Part shown: in pieces, positions 28,902 through 38,966 of the stretch | Layout: every line of letters starts with the position of its first letter | Position numbering within the stretch: the first letter of the stretch is position 1 | Source of the DNA: Guptibacillus hwajinpoensis | GTDB lineage: Bacteria > Bacillota > Bacilli > Bacillales > Guptibacillaceae | NCBI RefSeq assembly: GCF_020171785.1 | Contig: NZ_JAIVAE010000011.1 | Span: 1-64,000, forward strand | Direction: 5' to 3' | DNA: 64,000 nucleotides | Position numbers and translations under genes: made by a program | Notes under the pieces: model-generated | Database searches by the model: none | The model's input: the letters and a program-made list of their open reading frames with translations, nothing else | What the model was told of the DNA's origin: nothing

Positions 28902-31535
28902 ATGAAAAACTTATCGTCAGCTGACGTAAGACAGATGTTTATCGATTTCTTTAAAGAAAAAAGTCACTCGGTGGAACCTAGTGCATCGCTAGTACCTCAT
29001 GAAGATCCAACTTTGTTGTGGATCAATAGTGGAGTCGCTACATTAAAGAAATATTTTGACGGGCGCGTTACCCCTGATAATCCACGAATTGTTAATGCAC
29101 AGAAGTCAATTCGTACCAATGACATTGAGAATGTAGGAAAGACAGCTCGTCACCATACATTTTTTGAAATGCTTGGAAACTTTTCAATCGGAGATTACTT
29201 TAAAGAAGAAGCGATTGAATGGGGCTGGGAATTTTTAACTAGCAAAGACTGGATTGGCTTTGAAGCTGATAAATTATCGGTAACAATCCACCCGGAAGAT
29301 GAGGAAGCTTATACAATTTGGAGTGAAAAAATTGGCCTTCCAGAAGAGCGTATCATTCGACTAGAGGGCAACTTCTGGGATATCGGTGAAGGACCTAGTG
29401 GACCAAATACAGAAATTTTCTATGACCGTGGCGAAGAATACGGTTTTGAAGATCCTACAGAAGAACTCTATCCTGGTGGCGAAAACGAGCGTTATCTCGA
29501 AATCTGGAACCTTGTGTTTTCTCAGTTCAACCATAATCCAGATGGAACTTATACCCCTTTACCTAAAAAGAATATTGATACGGGAATGGGACTCGAACGC
29601 ATGGTATCTGTTATTCAAGATGCAAAAACAAACTATGATACAGATCTATTCATGCCGACAATTCGTGAAACTGAGCGAATGGCAAACGTGAAGTATGGAG
29701 CTTCTCGAGAGGGAGATACTGCTTTCAAAGTAGTCGCTGACCATATTCGAACTGTTACATTTGCAATTGGTGATGGTGCCCTACCTTCTAATGAGGGGCG
29801 TGGGTACGTGCTAAGAAGACTGCTTAGACGAGCTGTTCGTTTTGCTAAACAAATTGGTATTAACCGTCCGTTTATGTATGAACTTGTTCCTGTAGTGGGT
29901 GACATTATGGTTGAATTCTACCCAGAAGTAAATGCAAAGAAGGAATTTATTCAGAAAGTGATTAAGAACGAAGAAGATCGCTTTTACGAAACCTTAAATG
30001 AAGGACTTTCGATTCTTTCGGATATTATGAAGAAAGAAAAAGAAGCTGGTAATCACGTTATTTCAGGTAGCGATGTTTTCCGTCTATATGACACATACGG
30101 TTTCCCTGTCGAACTAACAGAGGAGTATGCGGAAGAAGAAGGGTTGGAAATTGATCGTACAGGTTTCGAGCATGAGATGGGAATGCAGCGTAAACGTGCT
30201 AGAGATGCTCGCCAGGATGTAGGTTCTATGCAAGTTCAAGGTGGCGCCCTCGGTGATATTTCAGTGGAAAGTGATTTTGTCGGATATGAAGAGCGTTCTG
30301 TTGATACAGAAGTTGTCGCTATTATAAAAGACAAAGAGCTGACGGAAGTAGCGTCAGAAGGGGACGAAATTCAAGTGATTATCCAAAGCACGCCTTTCTA
30401 TGCTGAAAGCGGCGGGCAAGTTGCAGATCCTGGTGTAATTCGGGGTGAAGATGTTCAGCTTCGCGTCACGGATGTACAGAAAGCGCCAAATGGCCAGCAC
30501 GTCCATACGGCGGTTGTCGAATCTGGAACAATAAAAACAGGAGCAAAAATTACAGCTGAAATCAATCGTTCAAACCGTTCGGCAATCGTAAAGAATCATA
30601 CAGCAACTCACTTGCTACATCAAGCTTTAAAGGATGTACTTGGTGAGCATGTCAACCAGGCTGGTTCACTCGTAGGTTCTGAGCGCCTTCGCTTTGACTT
30701 CTCTCATTTCGGACAGATTACATCTGAAGAACTTGAAGAGATTGAAAAACAAGTAAACGATCAAATCTGGGCGAACATTCCAGTGAATACGATGGTAAAG
30801 CCTATTGAAGAAGCTAAAGCAATGGGAGCTATGGCATTGTTTGGTGAAAAATATGGAGATACTGTTCGGGTTGTACGTGTTGGTGATTATAGTCTTGAAT
30901 TATGTGGCGGTACGCACGTTCAAAATACAGCAGAAATTGGATTGTTTAAAATTGTTGCTGAATCAGGTATTGGGGCAGGAACACGCCGTATTGAAGCTGT
31001 AACTAGTGAAGGAGCTTACCAGGTTTTGAATCAACAAGTGTCGATTTTGAAAAACACGGCTAACTTGTTAAAATCAAATGTGAAGGACGTCCCCTCAAGA
31101 ACAGAAGCACTACTTGGTCAGATCCGTGATTTACAACGCCAAAATGATTCATTGACGTCAAAACTTGCAAATGTTGAAGCGAAGCAAATGGCAGGAGATG
31201 TTCAAGAAGTAGACGGTGTGAAAGTAGTTGCTAAACGCATCGATACAGATATGAATAACCTTCGTAGTATTGTTGATGATTTGAAATCACAGATTGGAAG
31301 CGTCATTGTCGTATTGGGAAGTGGGGCTGACGGAAAAGTTCAACTTGCGGCTGGTATTACAGATGACCTTGTAAAAGAAGGTTATCATGCTGGGAAATTG
31401 ATTAAAGAGCTTGCTACACGCTGTGGCGGTGGCGGTGGTGGTCGTCCGGATATGGCACAGGCGGGCGGCAAAAACCCTGAGAAGTTAGATGACGCGCTTG
31501 CTTATACAACAGATTGGGTTAAATCCATTTCCTAA
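28902..31535 (+). CDS. alaS: alanine--tRNA ligase
   Basis: Class II synthetase of 877 aa (B. subtilis 878). It has the N-terminal catalytic domain, an editing domain with [11 protein letters not shown] and LCGGTHV (zinc/editing residues), and a C-Ala domain ending [20 protein letters not shown] 28902 stands nine bases from AAGGAGG, whereas ATG 28893 abuts it. Controlled by the preceding T-box. ireB follows after 79 bp. Confidence 0.96.
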   Translation: MKNLSSADVRQMFIDFFKEKSHSVEPSASLVPHEDPTLLWINSGVATLKKYFDGRVTPDNPRIVNAQKSIRTNDIENVGKTARHHTFFEMLGNFSIGDYFKEEAIEWGWEFLTSKDWIGFEADKLSVTIHPEDEEAYTIWSEKIGLPEERIIRLEGNFWDIGEGPSGPNTEIFYDRGEEYGFEDPTEELYPGGENERYLEIWNLVFSQFNHNPDGTYTPLPKKNIDTGMGLERMVSVIQDAKTNYDTDLFMPTIRETERMANVKYGASREGDTAFKVVADHIRTVTFAIGDGALPSNEGRGYVLRRLLRRAVRFAKQIGINRPFMYELVPVVGDIMVEFYPEVNAKKEFIQKVIKNEEDRFYETLNEGLSILSDIMKKEKEAGNHVISGSDVFRLYDTYGFPVELTEEYAEEEGLEIDRTGFEHEMGMQRKRARDARQDVGSMQVQGGALGDISVESDFVGYEERSVDTEVVAIIKDKELTEVASEGDEIQVIIQSTPFYAESGGQVADPGVIRGEDVQLRVTDVQKAPNGQHVHTAVVESGTIKTGAKITAEINRSNRSAIVKNHTATHLLHQALKDVLGEHVNQAGSLVGSERLRFDFSHFGQITSEELEEIEKQVNDQIWANIPVNTMVKPIEEAKAMGAMALFGEKYGDTVRVVRVGDYSLELCGGTHVQNTAEIGLFKIVAESGIGAGTRRIEAVTSEGAYQVLNQQVSILKNTANLLKSNVKDVPSRTEALLGQIRDLQRQNDSLTSKLANVEAKQMAGDVQEVDGVKVVAKRIDTDMNNLRSIVDDLKSQIGSVIVVLGSGADGKVQLAAGITDDLVKEGYHAGKLIKELATRCGGGGGGRPDMAQAGGKNPEKLDDALAYTTDWVKSIS

Positions 31536-31614
31536 TTTGGTTTTAGTAGTGTACAATAAGAATTAGTTGACTAGTTACGATTCTAGATGGGGATCGGAGA
31601 AAGAGGTGTAAGGA

Positions 31615-31878
31615 ATGAGTTCGATGGACAAAACAATGAAATTTAATTTTCCAGACGACGCAGACAACCACGATGTCCAGGAAGTGTTGCTCACCGTCTA
31701 TAGCGCTCTTCAAGAAAAGGGCTACAATCCGATAAACCAGATTGTGGGATACCTCCTTTCTGGAGATCCGGCTTACATTCCGAGACACAATGATGCGAGA
31801 AGCTTAATTCGTAAGCTAGAACGAGATGAATTAATCGAAGAGCTTGTAAAATCGTATCTTACTCATCATCAGAGATAA
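31615..31878 (+). CDS. ireB: IreB family regulatory phosphoprotein (YrzL)
   Basis: Protein of 87 aa, the family's standard size, with the conserved core [20 protein letters not shown] and [19 protein letters not shown]. In Enterococcus IreB is phosphorylated by the PASTA kinase IreK and limits cephalosporin resistance; a similar link to PrkC here would be inference. It is first in the ireB-ruvX-yrzB series, 9 bp before ruvX. Confidence 0.92.
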   Translation: MSSMDKTMKFNFPDDADNHDVQEVLLTVYSALQEKGYNPINQIVGYLLSGDPAYIPRHNDARSLIRKLERDELIEELVKSYLTHHQR

Positions 31879-31887
31879 GGAGACAGC

Positions 31888-32307
31888 ATGAAAACACTTG
31901 GTTTGGATGTCGGTACAAAAACAATCGGTGTCGCGCTAAGCGATGCGATGGGTTGGACGGCACAGGGATTAGAAACGGTGAAACGTAACCCGGATATGCA
32001 GGATGTGATTCCTGATCGTTTAATGGAAATCATTAATGGGAATGATGTCAGCAAGATTGTTGTTGGACTTCCTAAAAACATGAATGGTTCAATTGGTCCG
32101 AGTGGTGAAGCTTGTCAGGCATTTGCAGAGCTCATTCGGATAAGGACCAATTTGCCAGTGGAAATGTGGGATGAAAGGCTGACAACTGTCGCTGCTGAGC
32201 GCATGCTGATAAGTGCTGATGTGAGTCGTAAGAAAAGGAAGAAAGTGATCGACAAAATGGCTGCTGTTATGATTCTGCAAGGATACTTAGACAGCAAGCA
32301 AAATTAA
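31888..32307 (+). CDS. ruvX: YqgF/RuvX-type nuclease (YrrK)
   Basis: RNase H-fold protein of 139 aa beginning [19 protein letters not shown], with the first catalytic Asp, then [10 protein letters not shown] and a late DERLTT. It is annotated as a putative Holliday junction resolvase; the E. coli homologue acts in 16S rRNA 5'-end processing, and which role dominates in Bacillus is unsettled. Ribosome site AAGGAGA. Confidence 0.9.
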   Translation: MKTLGLDVGTKTIGVALSDAMGWTAQGLETVKRNPDMQDVIPDRLMEIINGNDVSKIVVGLPKNMNGSIGPSGEACQAFAELIRIRTNLPVEMWDERLTTVAAERMLISADVSRKKRKKVIDKMAAVMILQGYLDSKQN

Positions 32308-32320
32308 TGAGGTGAAAAGC

Positions 32321-32605
32321 ATGGAGGAAAAAGAACGCATTATCATTCCAGATGAAAACGGAGACGAACATTTATTTGAAGTTCTCTTTACTTTCGACGT
32401 AGCTGAGAACGGACAATCTTATATGACTGTGGTTCCAGCTGATCAGGCAGATAGCGAAGAAGAAGTAGAGGTTTACGCTTTCCGTTATGAAGAAGAAGAT
32501 AACGAAGAACGAGACTATAAGCTCTTCCCTATCGAATCAGATAAGGAATGGGAAATGGTTGAAGAAATGCTCAACACTTTCTCAGAAGAGGACGAGAACG
32601 AATAA
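32321..32605 (+). CDS. yrzB: DUF1292 family protein YrzB
   Basis: Very acidic protein of 94 aa, with pieces such as IIIPDENGDEHLFEVLFTFD and an acidic C-terminus. DUF1292 proteins sit with ireB and ruvX in most Firmicutes; function is unknown. ATG 32321 is preceded by GAGGTG; a GTG three codons earlier overlaps that site. Confidence 0.88.
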   Translation: MEEKERIIIPDENGDEHLFEVLFTFDVAENGQSYMTVVPADQADSEEEVEVYAFRYEEEDNEERDYKLFPIESDKEWEMVEEMLNTFSEEDENE

Positions 32606-32614
32606 CGTTCAATT

Positions 32615-32648
32615 AAAGCTACCGATGTATTCATCGGCAGCTTTTTTT
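32615..32648 (+). terminator. terminator after yrzB
   Basis: Stem AAAGCT-A-CCGATG / CATCGG-C-AGCTTT followed by seven T residues. Confidence 0.85.
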
Positions 32649-32767
32649 ATGTTTAGTTGATCATTATAACAACGTTTCGATACTGAATTTTGGAAATGAC
32701 TACAAACCTCTATCGTTAACTTGTATAATACATGTTGGAGTAAATATGGCGAACGTTAGCAATAACG

Positions 32768-32795
32768 CTGACAATATGTCGACTTGTAGTATAAT
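32768..32795 (+). promoter_or_regulatory. probable mltG promoter
   Basis: CTGACA, 16-base spacer, TATAAT. Another TATAAT at 32724-32729 lacks a convincing -35 box. Confidence 0.5.
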
Positions 32796-32823
32796 AGGTG
32801 AAGAACGAAAGGGGGCCACGGCG

Positions 32824-33978
32824 TTGTCTGATTTTAAAGACTTGTATAAAGAGAAGCTTATGAAGCGCCAAAGTGAAAATCATACGGTAAGAAAAATTGT
32901 TTTTATAATTCTATTGCTTTTAACCATAACGGTGGCTGCCGTTATAACAGGTGGTTATTTCTACATAAAAAACATTCTTGAGCCAGTGGATCCGAATAGT
33001 AGCACGAAAACAGCTGTTACGATTCCAATTGGCTCTTCAACTTCCTCGATCGGTGAAACCTTAGAACAAGAGGGAATTATCAAAGATGGGACGGCTTTTC
33101 GTTATTATGTAAAATATAAAAATGAAAGCGGCTTTCAGGCTGGAGATTATGAACTTTCACCATCGATGACGATGGATGAAATTATTGCGATTATGAAAAG
33201 CGGAAAAGTAATGAAAGAGGCTGTTGCTACGATTCCTGTACCAGAAGGAATCTGGATAGAAGACATAGCCGCCCGTATCGCAAAAGAATTGGATTTAAAG
33301 AAAGAAGATGTGATGAAGCAGTTAGATGATGAGAAGTACATGGAGGCTCTAATTAATGAATATTGGTTTTTAACAGATGATATTCTAAATGATGATATAC
33401 GTCATCCGCTCGAAGGTTATCTATTCCCTGCTACTTATGATTTTGTAGAAGAACCGTCGGTGGAAGCTGTTGTAAAAGAGATGTTAGATAAAACAGACAG
33501 TGTGCTAAATAAATACCGATCTGAAATAGAAGATCGGGACGACTCAATCCATGAACTAATGACGCTCGCATCGATCATTGAAGAAGAAGCTTCCGCCAAT
33601 GCTGATCGAACAAAGATTTCAAAAGTGTTTTATAACCGTCTGGATAAGGATATGATCTTACAAACGGATCCTACCGTTGTTTATGCCAGAGGAGAACAAT
33701 CCGGTGAAATTACACAGGATGATCTTGATTTAAAATCGCCATATAATACGTATAAACAAAAAGGTTTGCCCGTAGGACCAATCGCGAACCCTGGTGAATC
33801 ATCAATAGTAGCTGCGATTGAACCTGCTGATACAGATGCCCTCTATTTCTATGCTCGCCCAAGTGGAGAGACGTTGTTCTCAGAAACAAATAAAGAACAC
33901 AATAAAAAAGTAGCTAAGTATAAAGAGGAATGGGACGAGTATTATAAGAAGAAAGAAGAAGAGGCGAAAGAAGAATAA
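32824..33978 (+). CDS. mltG: endolytic murein transglycosylase MltG (YrrL)
   Basis: Single-pass membrane protein (TM at about residues 23-46) with a YceG domain that cuts nascent glycan strands. It has a LysM-like subdomain (VTIPIGSSTSSIGETLEQEG), then the catalytic region ASIIEEEA with the active-site Glu, and the late DPTVVYA and NTYKQKGLPVGPI motifs. I use TTG 32824 (384 aa), preceded by AAAGGGGG and downstream of the best promoter. An in-frame ATG at 32746 would add 26 poorly conserved-looking residues and cannot be excluded. Confidence 0.88.
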   Translation: MSDFKDLYKEKLMKRQSENHTVRKIVFIILLLLTITVAAVITGGYFYIKNILEPVDPNSSTKTAVTIPIGSSTSSIGETLEQEGIIKDGTAFRYYVKYKNESGFQAGDYELSPSMTMDEIIAIMKSGKVMKEAVATIPVPEGIWIEDIAARIAKELDLKKEDVMKQLDDEKYMEALINEYWFLTDDILNDDIRHPLEGYLFPATYDFVEEPSVEAVVKEMLDKTDSVLNKYRSEIEDRDDSIHELMTLASIIEEEASANADRTKISKVFYNRLDKDMILQTDPTVVYARGEQSGEITQDDLDLKSPYNTYKQKGLPVGPIANPGESSIVAAIEPADTDALYFYARPSGETLFSETNKEHNKKVAKYKEEWDEYYKKKEEEAKEE

Positions 33979-34064
33979 GAAATTTATGGGGAATGGCGAG
34001 TAAGACTACCATTCCCCTTTCGATTATGATAAAATTATTCGGGTTACATGAAGGAGGACCGATC

Positions 34065-34709
34065 ATGATATCCGATCATGTTGAACAATATCTTGAATCT
34101 TTACGGCCGAATCGAGAAGGCATAATTAAAGAAATTGAGGAATATGCAGAGGAAAACCATGTTCCTATTATGGAACAAACGAGTCTCGATGTTATGCTTC
34201 AAATTCTTTCTTTCTTGAAACCGAAACGAATATTAGAAATTGGTGCAGCTATTGGGTATTCAGCCATTCGTATGGCTGAGCGTTTGCCGGATACTGCGAT
34301 ACTTACTGTAGAACGTGACGAAACTCGTTATAACGAAGCGATCGCAAACATTGATAAAGCTGGCTATTCAGATCAAATTACAGTCCTATTTGGCGATGCA
34401 TTTGATCTAGCTCACGATCTCAAACAATACGGCCCTTATCAAGCTCTATTCATTGATGCGGCGAAAGGTCAGTATAAGCGCTTTTTTGATGAATTTTATA
34501 GTGAATTAGAAGAAGGCGGCATCGTCTTTTCTGATAACATTTTATTCAGAGGATTGGTTGCAGAAGATGAGATAGAGGAGAAGCGCTTTAAATCAATGGT
34601 GAAAAAGCTCCGTCTTTATAATGAATTTTTAATTTCCCATCCCGAGTTAGATACAACGATTTATCCAATTGGAGATGGTCTAGCTGTTAGTCAGCGTAAA
34701 AACTCATGA
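34065..34709 (+). CDS. trmR: tRNA 5-hydroxyuridine methyltransferase TrmR (YrrM)
   Basis: O-methyltransferase-3 family enzyme of 214 aa with the SAM motif RILEIGAAIGYSAIR and the metal-site region ALFIDAAKGQY, then FSDNILFRG. In B. subtilis TrmR methylates ho5U34 to mo5U in wobble-position tRNAs. ATG 34065 is placed by GAAGGAGG; an upstream start adds residues with no ribosome site. In B. subtilis the hydroxylation genes trhP1-trhP2 (yrrN-yrrO) follow; here udk comes next. Confidence 0.9.
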   Translation: MISDHVEQYLESLRPNREGIIKEIEEYAEENHVPIMEQTSLDVMLQILSFLKPKRILEIGAAIGYSAIRMAERLPDTAILTVERDETRYNEAIANIDKAGYSDQITVLFGDAFDLAHDLKQYGPYQALFIDAAKGQYKRFFDEFYSELEEGGIVFSDNILFRGLVAEDEIEEKRFKSMVKKLRLYNEFLISHPELDTTIYPIGDGLAVSQRKNS

Positions 34710-34715
34710 AGAAGG

Positions 34716-34747
34716 AAAGCCGACGTACACATGTACGGGCGGTTTTT
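34716..34747 (+). terminator. terminator-like hairpin between trmR and udk
   Basis: Imperfect stem with CGTAC / GTACG in the apical part and CCG / CGG below, followed by five T residues. It may uncouple udk from the genes upstream or act as an attenuator. Confidence 0.5.
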
Positions 34748-34769
34748 CTATAATAGAAGGGAAAGAATT

Positions 34770-35405
34770 ATGGTTAATAGACCCGTAGTAATTGGTGTTG
34801 CTGGAGGATCAGGCTCTGGTAAAACCACTGTAACACGAGAGATTTTTAAACAGTTTGCCGATCAGTCCGTCTTAGTTATTGAACAGGATTCTTACTACAA
34901 AGATCAAAGTGAAAAGTCAATGCCTGAACGACTTGGTACAAACTATGACCACCCACTTGCATTTGACAACGATCTGTTAATTGAACATGTTAAAGAATTA
35001 ATGTTATATAAACCGATTCAAAAACCAGTCTATGACTATACAGTTCACACAAGATCTGATAAAATTATTCCTGTCGAACCGAAAGATGTCATTATTTTGG
35101 AAGGTATCCTAATTCTTGAAGATGAACGTCTTCGTGATCTAATGGATATTAAGCTTTTTGTTGATACTGATGCGGATCTTCGCATCTTAAGAAGAATGGT
35201 TCGCGATATACGTGACAGAGGGAGAACGCTTGATTCAGTAGTTGAGCAGTATACTTCAGTGGTTCGTCCGATGCACCTTCAATTTATTGAACCGACAAAG
35301 CGCTATGCAGATATTATCGTACCTGAAGGCGGCCAAAACCGAGTTGCGATTGACCTTATGGTTACGAAAATCCATACGATACTGGAAGAAAAAGCAATGC
35401 TATAA
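34770..35405 (+). CDS. udk: uridine/cytidine kinase
   Basis: Pyrimidine-salvage kinase (uridine or cytidine + NTP to UMP or CMP), 211 aa, the exact B. subtilis length. P-loop [12 protein letters not shown] lies near residues 8-19. EQDSYYKDQ and YDHPLAFD for nucleoside binding follow, then [15 protein letters not shown] 34770 is set by AGAAGGGAAAG. Confidence 0.95.
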   Translation: MVNRPVVIGVAGGSGSGKTTVTREIFKQFADQSVLVIEQDSYYKDQSEKSMPERLGTNYDHPLAFDNDLLIEHVKELMLYKPIQKPVYDYTVHTRSDKIIPVEPKDVIILEGILILEDERLRDLMDIKLFVDTDADLRILRRMVRDIRDRGRTLDSVVEQYTSVVRPMHLQFIEPTKRYADIIVPEGGQNRVAIDLMVTKIHTILEEKAML

Positions 35406-35487
35406 CGATTAAATGAGGTATATTTACCTCTTTTTTTCATACAGTTTATTACGATTGATGCCCTTAATTGATGAAGGAGTGAATGAA

Positions 35488-35964
35488 ATGGCAGAGGATA
35501 AAAAGTATTATATGACGCAAGATGGTAAAGAAAAGCTTGAGAAGGAGCTTGACCTTCTAAAAACTGAGAAAAGAAAAGAAGTTGTGGAACGTATTAAAAT
35601 AGCACGTAGTTTTGGAGATCTTTCTGAGAACTCTGAGTATGATGCTGCAAAAGATGAGCAAGCGTTTGTAGAAGCACGTATTCAAACGGTTGAAAATATG
35701 ATTCGTAACGCTGAAATTATTGAAGAAGACAATAGCTCATCTAATGTTGTATCAATAGGTAAGCGTGTTAAATTCGTTGAAATTCCAGACGGTGATGAAG
35801 AAGAATACTTTATCGTAGGTAGTGCAGAAGCTGATCCTTTTGAAGGAAAGATTTCAAATGATTCCCCAATGGCCAAAAGTCTTCTAGGTCGTCAAATTGG
35901 AGAAAAAGTAAATGTTCAAACTCCGGGTGGAGAAATCCGCGTAGAAATTTTGGAAGTAAGTTAA
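35488..35964 (+). CDS. greA: transcription elongation factor GreA
   Basis: Factor of 158 aa that rescues backtracked RNA polymerase. The N-terminal coiled coil carries the acidic tip in [20 protein letters not shown] and the C-terminal FKBP-like domain starts near residue 80. ATG 35488 follows GAAGGAGTGA; the reading frame extends 25 codons upstream without a ribosome site. Confidence 0.95.
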   Translation: MAEDKKYYMTQDGKEKLEKELDLLKTEKRKEVVERIKIARSFGDLSENSEYDAAKDEQAFVEARIQTVENMIRNAEIIEEDNSSSNVVSIGKRVKFVEIPDGDEEEYFIVGSAEADPFEGKISNDSPMAKSLLGRQIGEKVNVQTPGGEIRVEILEVS

Positions 35965-35979
35965 ATGTAAGAAGGAAAT

Positions 35980-36004
35980 GGCAGCCGCTCAGGCTGTCTT
36001 TTTT
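35980..36004 (+). terminator. terminator after greA
   Basis: Stem GGCAGCC / GGCTGTC, loop GCTCA, T run of six. Confidence 0.8.
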
Positions 36005-36102
36005 GTGGGGAAATATTATTCATGTTCCAATGTGTTGATCAAATCATTCTGAAGGGTTTGAAATAGAGAACATCCGTCGAAACTCATACAGAGGTGAGAG
36101 AG

Positions 36103-37827
36103 ATGATAAGGAGAAGGATGATTGGGGTTGGTCTCCTCCTTGTATGTGGGATGTTTTTGTTAATCGGACGTTTGATCCAACTTCAATTAGTTGAAACAGA
36201 GTCTTACTCAAAACATCATATCAATTTAATTGAAGCAAGCATCAATCAACGTACACAGTCCTATGTGCTAGATGAAGGTAGAGGAACGATACTTGATCGA
36301 AATGGGATTCCGATGAGTGAATCAATTCCTTCTCTCGTTCTATTTCCATTTCTTAAAGAGAGGGAATGGCCACTTGTGGAGGTAGCCCAAATTATAAATG
36401 TCACTCCTGAGAGTCTTGAACGCTCATTTGAGGGACAGTTACAACCATTTACTTTTGACAAAACGATAACAATTGAGCAAATGAAAGAGATAAATGAACA
36501 AAGTATTCCTGGGGTCTATGCCGTCCATAAACCTGTGAATGAAAATCCTTTGGCGGCTCATGTGATTGGGACAGTGAGACCGAACCCAGAGCTAATTCAA
36601 TCAAAATATCCTGAAAAATGGTCTGAAGGATCCATTGATGAACAAACAAAATTAGGGATATCTGGACTTCAACTTGCATTTGACCCTTTTTTACTGTCTG
36701 AAGGTGATACAACACTTCTTTATCATGCTGATCGTCAGGGGAACCCACTTCTTGGACTTGATGTAAAATATTTCTCAAGTGCAGATTCATTTTATCCGCT
36801 TCAAGTGAAGACCACATTAGATACAAAGATTCAAAAGAAATTAGAGGAAGCAATAGATGAATCAAATATAACAAATGGTGGAGCGGTTCTCATTGATATC
36901 AAGTCGAATAATTTAATTGGTATGGTTAGTCGTCCGGTATTTGATTCTGAGGACCCTTTAGGGAAAGGCGCAGAGAATCAAATGGTGAGAGGGTACTTCC
37001 CTGGGTCTGTATTTAAAACAATTATTCTTGCAGCAGCATATGAAAATGATGTTAAAGATACGCGTCTTTTTGACTGTGATCAAAATTTGTACCGTGATGG
37101 CATTGGAAATCGTAAGTTAGGTATGCTTAGCCTTAAAGATAGTTTTGCCCAAAGCTGTAATGCGACCTTCACACAACTTGCTGAAGAGCTTATTAAGACT
37201 GATCCAGATGTCATTGAGAAAACCGCAGAGAAACTTGGAGTAGGAACAACGGTTGGATGGGAAGATAAGCTTTATCATTATGAAAATTTTAAGCAGTTTC
37301 CTGACGAGTCTATCCCGATCTTTTTTAAAGATGAAAAAGATAAGAGGATACGTAAAGCAATTGACCAAACAGCCATTGGTCAATTAAATGTGAAATTAAG
37401 TCCCCTAGCAATTGGTAATATGATGGCGACAATTGGGAGGGGTGGGGAAGCGAAAGATGTGAAAGTCGTTAGTGATATTCTCTATCGCAATGGAACGACT
37501 TTTCTTAGCTTCAAAGAAATAAGCCATGATGAAAACCTTTCGAAACATGTAATCAAGTCTCTTCAAAAATCATTGCGAGAAGTAGTAGTAAGTGGTACGG
37601 GGAATGTTTATTTAAACGATTTACCGATACAAGTAGCAGGAAAGTCAGGTACCGCAGAGCTTGGCGAAGACGTCTCCTATGATCATCAATGGTTTGCTGG
37701 TTATTTTCCTTATGATTCTCCACAATATGCTTTAGTGGTTGTAGATTTTGAACGAAAAGAAAAACAATATCGAGCTTATGAAGCATTTGCAACCATTGTT
37801 AAGGATTTATACCAAAATGAGAGATAA
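36103..37827 (+). CDS. pbpI: class B penicillin-binding protein PbpI (YrrR)
   Basis: Monofunctional D,D-transpeptidase, 574 aa. It has one N-terminal TM (about residues 6-24), the dimerisation domain with RGTILDRNG, and a transpeptidase domain whose three motifs are all present: SVFK (active Ser), SCN and KSGT. It is close to SpoVD/Pbp2B in kind and corresponds to B. subtilis YrrR, which sits in the same place after greA. ATG 36103 follows AGAGGTGA. yrrS lies 83 bp downstream. Confidence 0.9.
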   Translation: MIRRRMIGVGLLLVCGMFLLIGRLIQLQLVETESYSKHHINLIEASINQRTQSYVLDEGRGTILDRNGIPMSESIPSLVLFPFLKEREWPLVEVAQIINVTPESLERSFEGQLQPFTFDKTITIEQMKEINEQSIPGVYAVHKPVNENPLAAHVIGTVRPNPELIQSKYPEKWSEGSIDEQTKLGISGLQLAFDPFLLSEGDTTLLYHADRQGNPLLGLDVKYFSSADSFYPLQVKTTLDTKIQKKLEEAIDESNITNGGAVLIDIKSNNLIGMVSRPVFDSEDPLGKGAENQMVRGYFPGSVFKTIILAAAYENDVKDTRLFDCDQNLYRDGIGNRKLGMLSLKDSFAQSCNATFTQLAEELIKTDPDVIEKTAEKLGVGTTVGWEDKLYHYENFKQFPDESIPIFFKDEKDKRIRKAIDQTAIGQLNVKLSPLAIGNMMATIGRGGEAKDVKVVSDILYRNGTTFLSFKEISHDENLSKHVIKSLQKSLREVVVSGTGNVYLNDLPIQVAGKSGTAELGEDVSYDHQWFAGYFPYDSPQYALVVVDFERKEKQYRAYEAFATIVKDLYQNER

Positions 37828-37910
37828 AAACGATACAAAAGTCAAGCCTTCTACGAATCATTTAGAGATGGTAAAATAAGAACAACAGCTAAATAGAGGA
37901 GTGGATAGGT

Positions 37911-38567
37911 TTGAGATCACGATATGGGGACCGTCATTCAAAGAGAAAACAAAATATCGTCCTAAATAGTTTAATTGGAATTGTTCTCGCAGTGATACTT
38001 GTACTTGTTGCCAATATAGTCTTTACCGGCGATGACTCTCAGCAAACCGCAAGTGAAGAACAGAAAACCGCACAAACAACTTCGGATGAAAAATCGAATA
38101 GTAGCAGTGACGATTCCGTTACTTCTGATGAGGCTGAAGATTCACAGGCTAGTGATTCAGAGTCGGATAGCGCCACTGATAAAGATAGTACGAATGAAGA
38201 AAGTGCTGACGAAGAGAAAGATCAGGATAAAGATAAAGAGGCTCAGGATAAAGAAGAAGCTGACCAGAAGCCGGGAGAACCAAACCTTGAAGGTCCTTGG
38301 GAACCTGTAGGAACAACGCAAACTGGTCCCCATACTTCTAGCTATGAGCTTGGTTCAACTGATTGGAATGAAAAGTTAAAAGCTGTTGAATCTGTTATGG
38401 GAATCTCAGCAGATGAAATGACGATCTGGAAAATAGGAGGTAACGGCGGACCTCAAAAGTCGTATGCACGTGTAAGTAAAGCAGGATCAGGAAACCAGGT
38501 TTACTCCATCGAACTTGAGTGGATTGATGGAAAAGGTTGGAAACCGGTTAGTGTTACACCAGAATAG
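37911..38567 (+). CDS. yrrS: DUF1510 family protein YrrS
   Basis: Membrane-anchored protein of 218 aa. A basic N-terminus and one TM (about residues 20-40) are followed by about 80 residues of Ser/Asp/Glu/Lys low complexity and then a folded C-terminal domain from about residue 125 (LEGPWEPVGTTQTGPHTSSY). B. subtilis YrrS is cotranscribed with pbpI under sporulation control; the function is unknown, with the domain presumably outside the membrane. The start is TTG, with AGAGGAGTGG six bases upstream. Confidence 0.85.
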   Translation: MRSRYGDRHSKRKQNIVLNSLIGIVLAVILVLVANIVFTGDDSQQTASEEQKTAQTTSDEKSNSSSDDSVTSDEAEDSQASDSESDSATDKDSTNEESADEEKDQDKDKEAQDKEEADQKPGEPNLEGPWEPVGTTQTGPHTSSYELGSTDWNEKLKAVESVMGISADEMTIWKIGGNGGPQKSYARVSKAGSGNQVYSIELEWIDGKGWKPVSVTPE

Positions 38568-38570
38568 CAG

Positions 38571-38600
38571 AAAAGCAGGAGCAAATGCTCCTGCTTTTTT
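38571..38600. terminator. terminator between convergent yrrS and yrzA
   Basis: Perfect stem AAAAGCAGGAGC / GCTCCTGCTTTT with a four-base loop and T run; it overlaps the yrzA stop codon. Confidence 0.88.
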
Positions 38601-38805
38601 ATTTGGCTTTAAAATGAACGACAGCAGAATAGTAAGGTCTGCCTGTTTTCTCATGGGTAATGGCGTGATGCTGTACAGAATGAACCTGAAGCAGCAGGGC
38701 TCTGTTGTTATCGATCTGAACTTGTATTTTTTTCTCGATCTCTTCTAGCGAGAACCCTTCGAAAAATTCCACTTTGTCATCAATTCGTTCGAGCGAAAAA
38801 CTCAT
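38599..38805 (-). CDS. yrzA: DUF2536 family protein YrzA
   Basis: Protein of 68 aa, beginning MSFSLERIDDKVEFFEGFSL. The conserved-looking middle is EKKIQVQIDNNRALLLQVHS and the end VVHFKAK. Position beside yrrT and size match B. subtilis YrzA. Function unknown. The ATG at 38805 is preceded by AAGGAGGA; the longer frame has no ribosome site. Divergent from yrrT. Confidence 0.85.
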   Translation of the reverse strand: MSFSLERIDDKVEFFEGFSLEEIEKKIQVQIDNNRALLLQVHSVQHHAITHEKTGRPYYSAVVHFKAK

Positions 38806-38966
38806 TTGTTGCTCCTCCTTAAAATGCTTTCCATGTAACAGTCTACACATTTTTGTTAAATCATACAAATTGATATTCAAAAAAGAATATGATAAGTTAG
38901 AACCATAATGCATATTATTCATACCTTAATACTATGAATTAAATTTTGGAAAGCGATGTGACAGTA

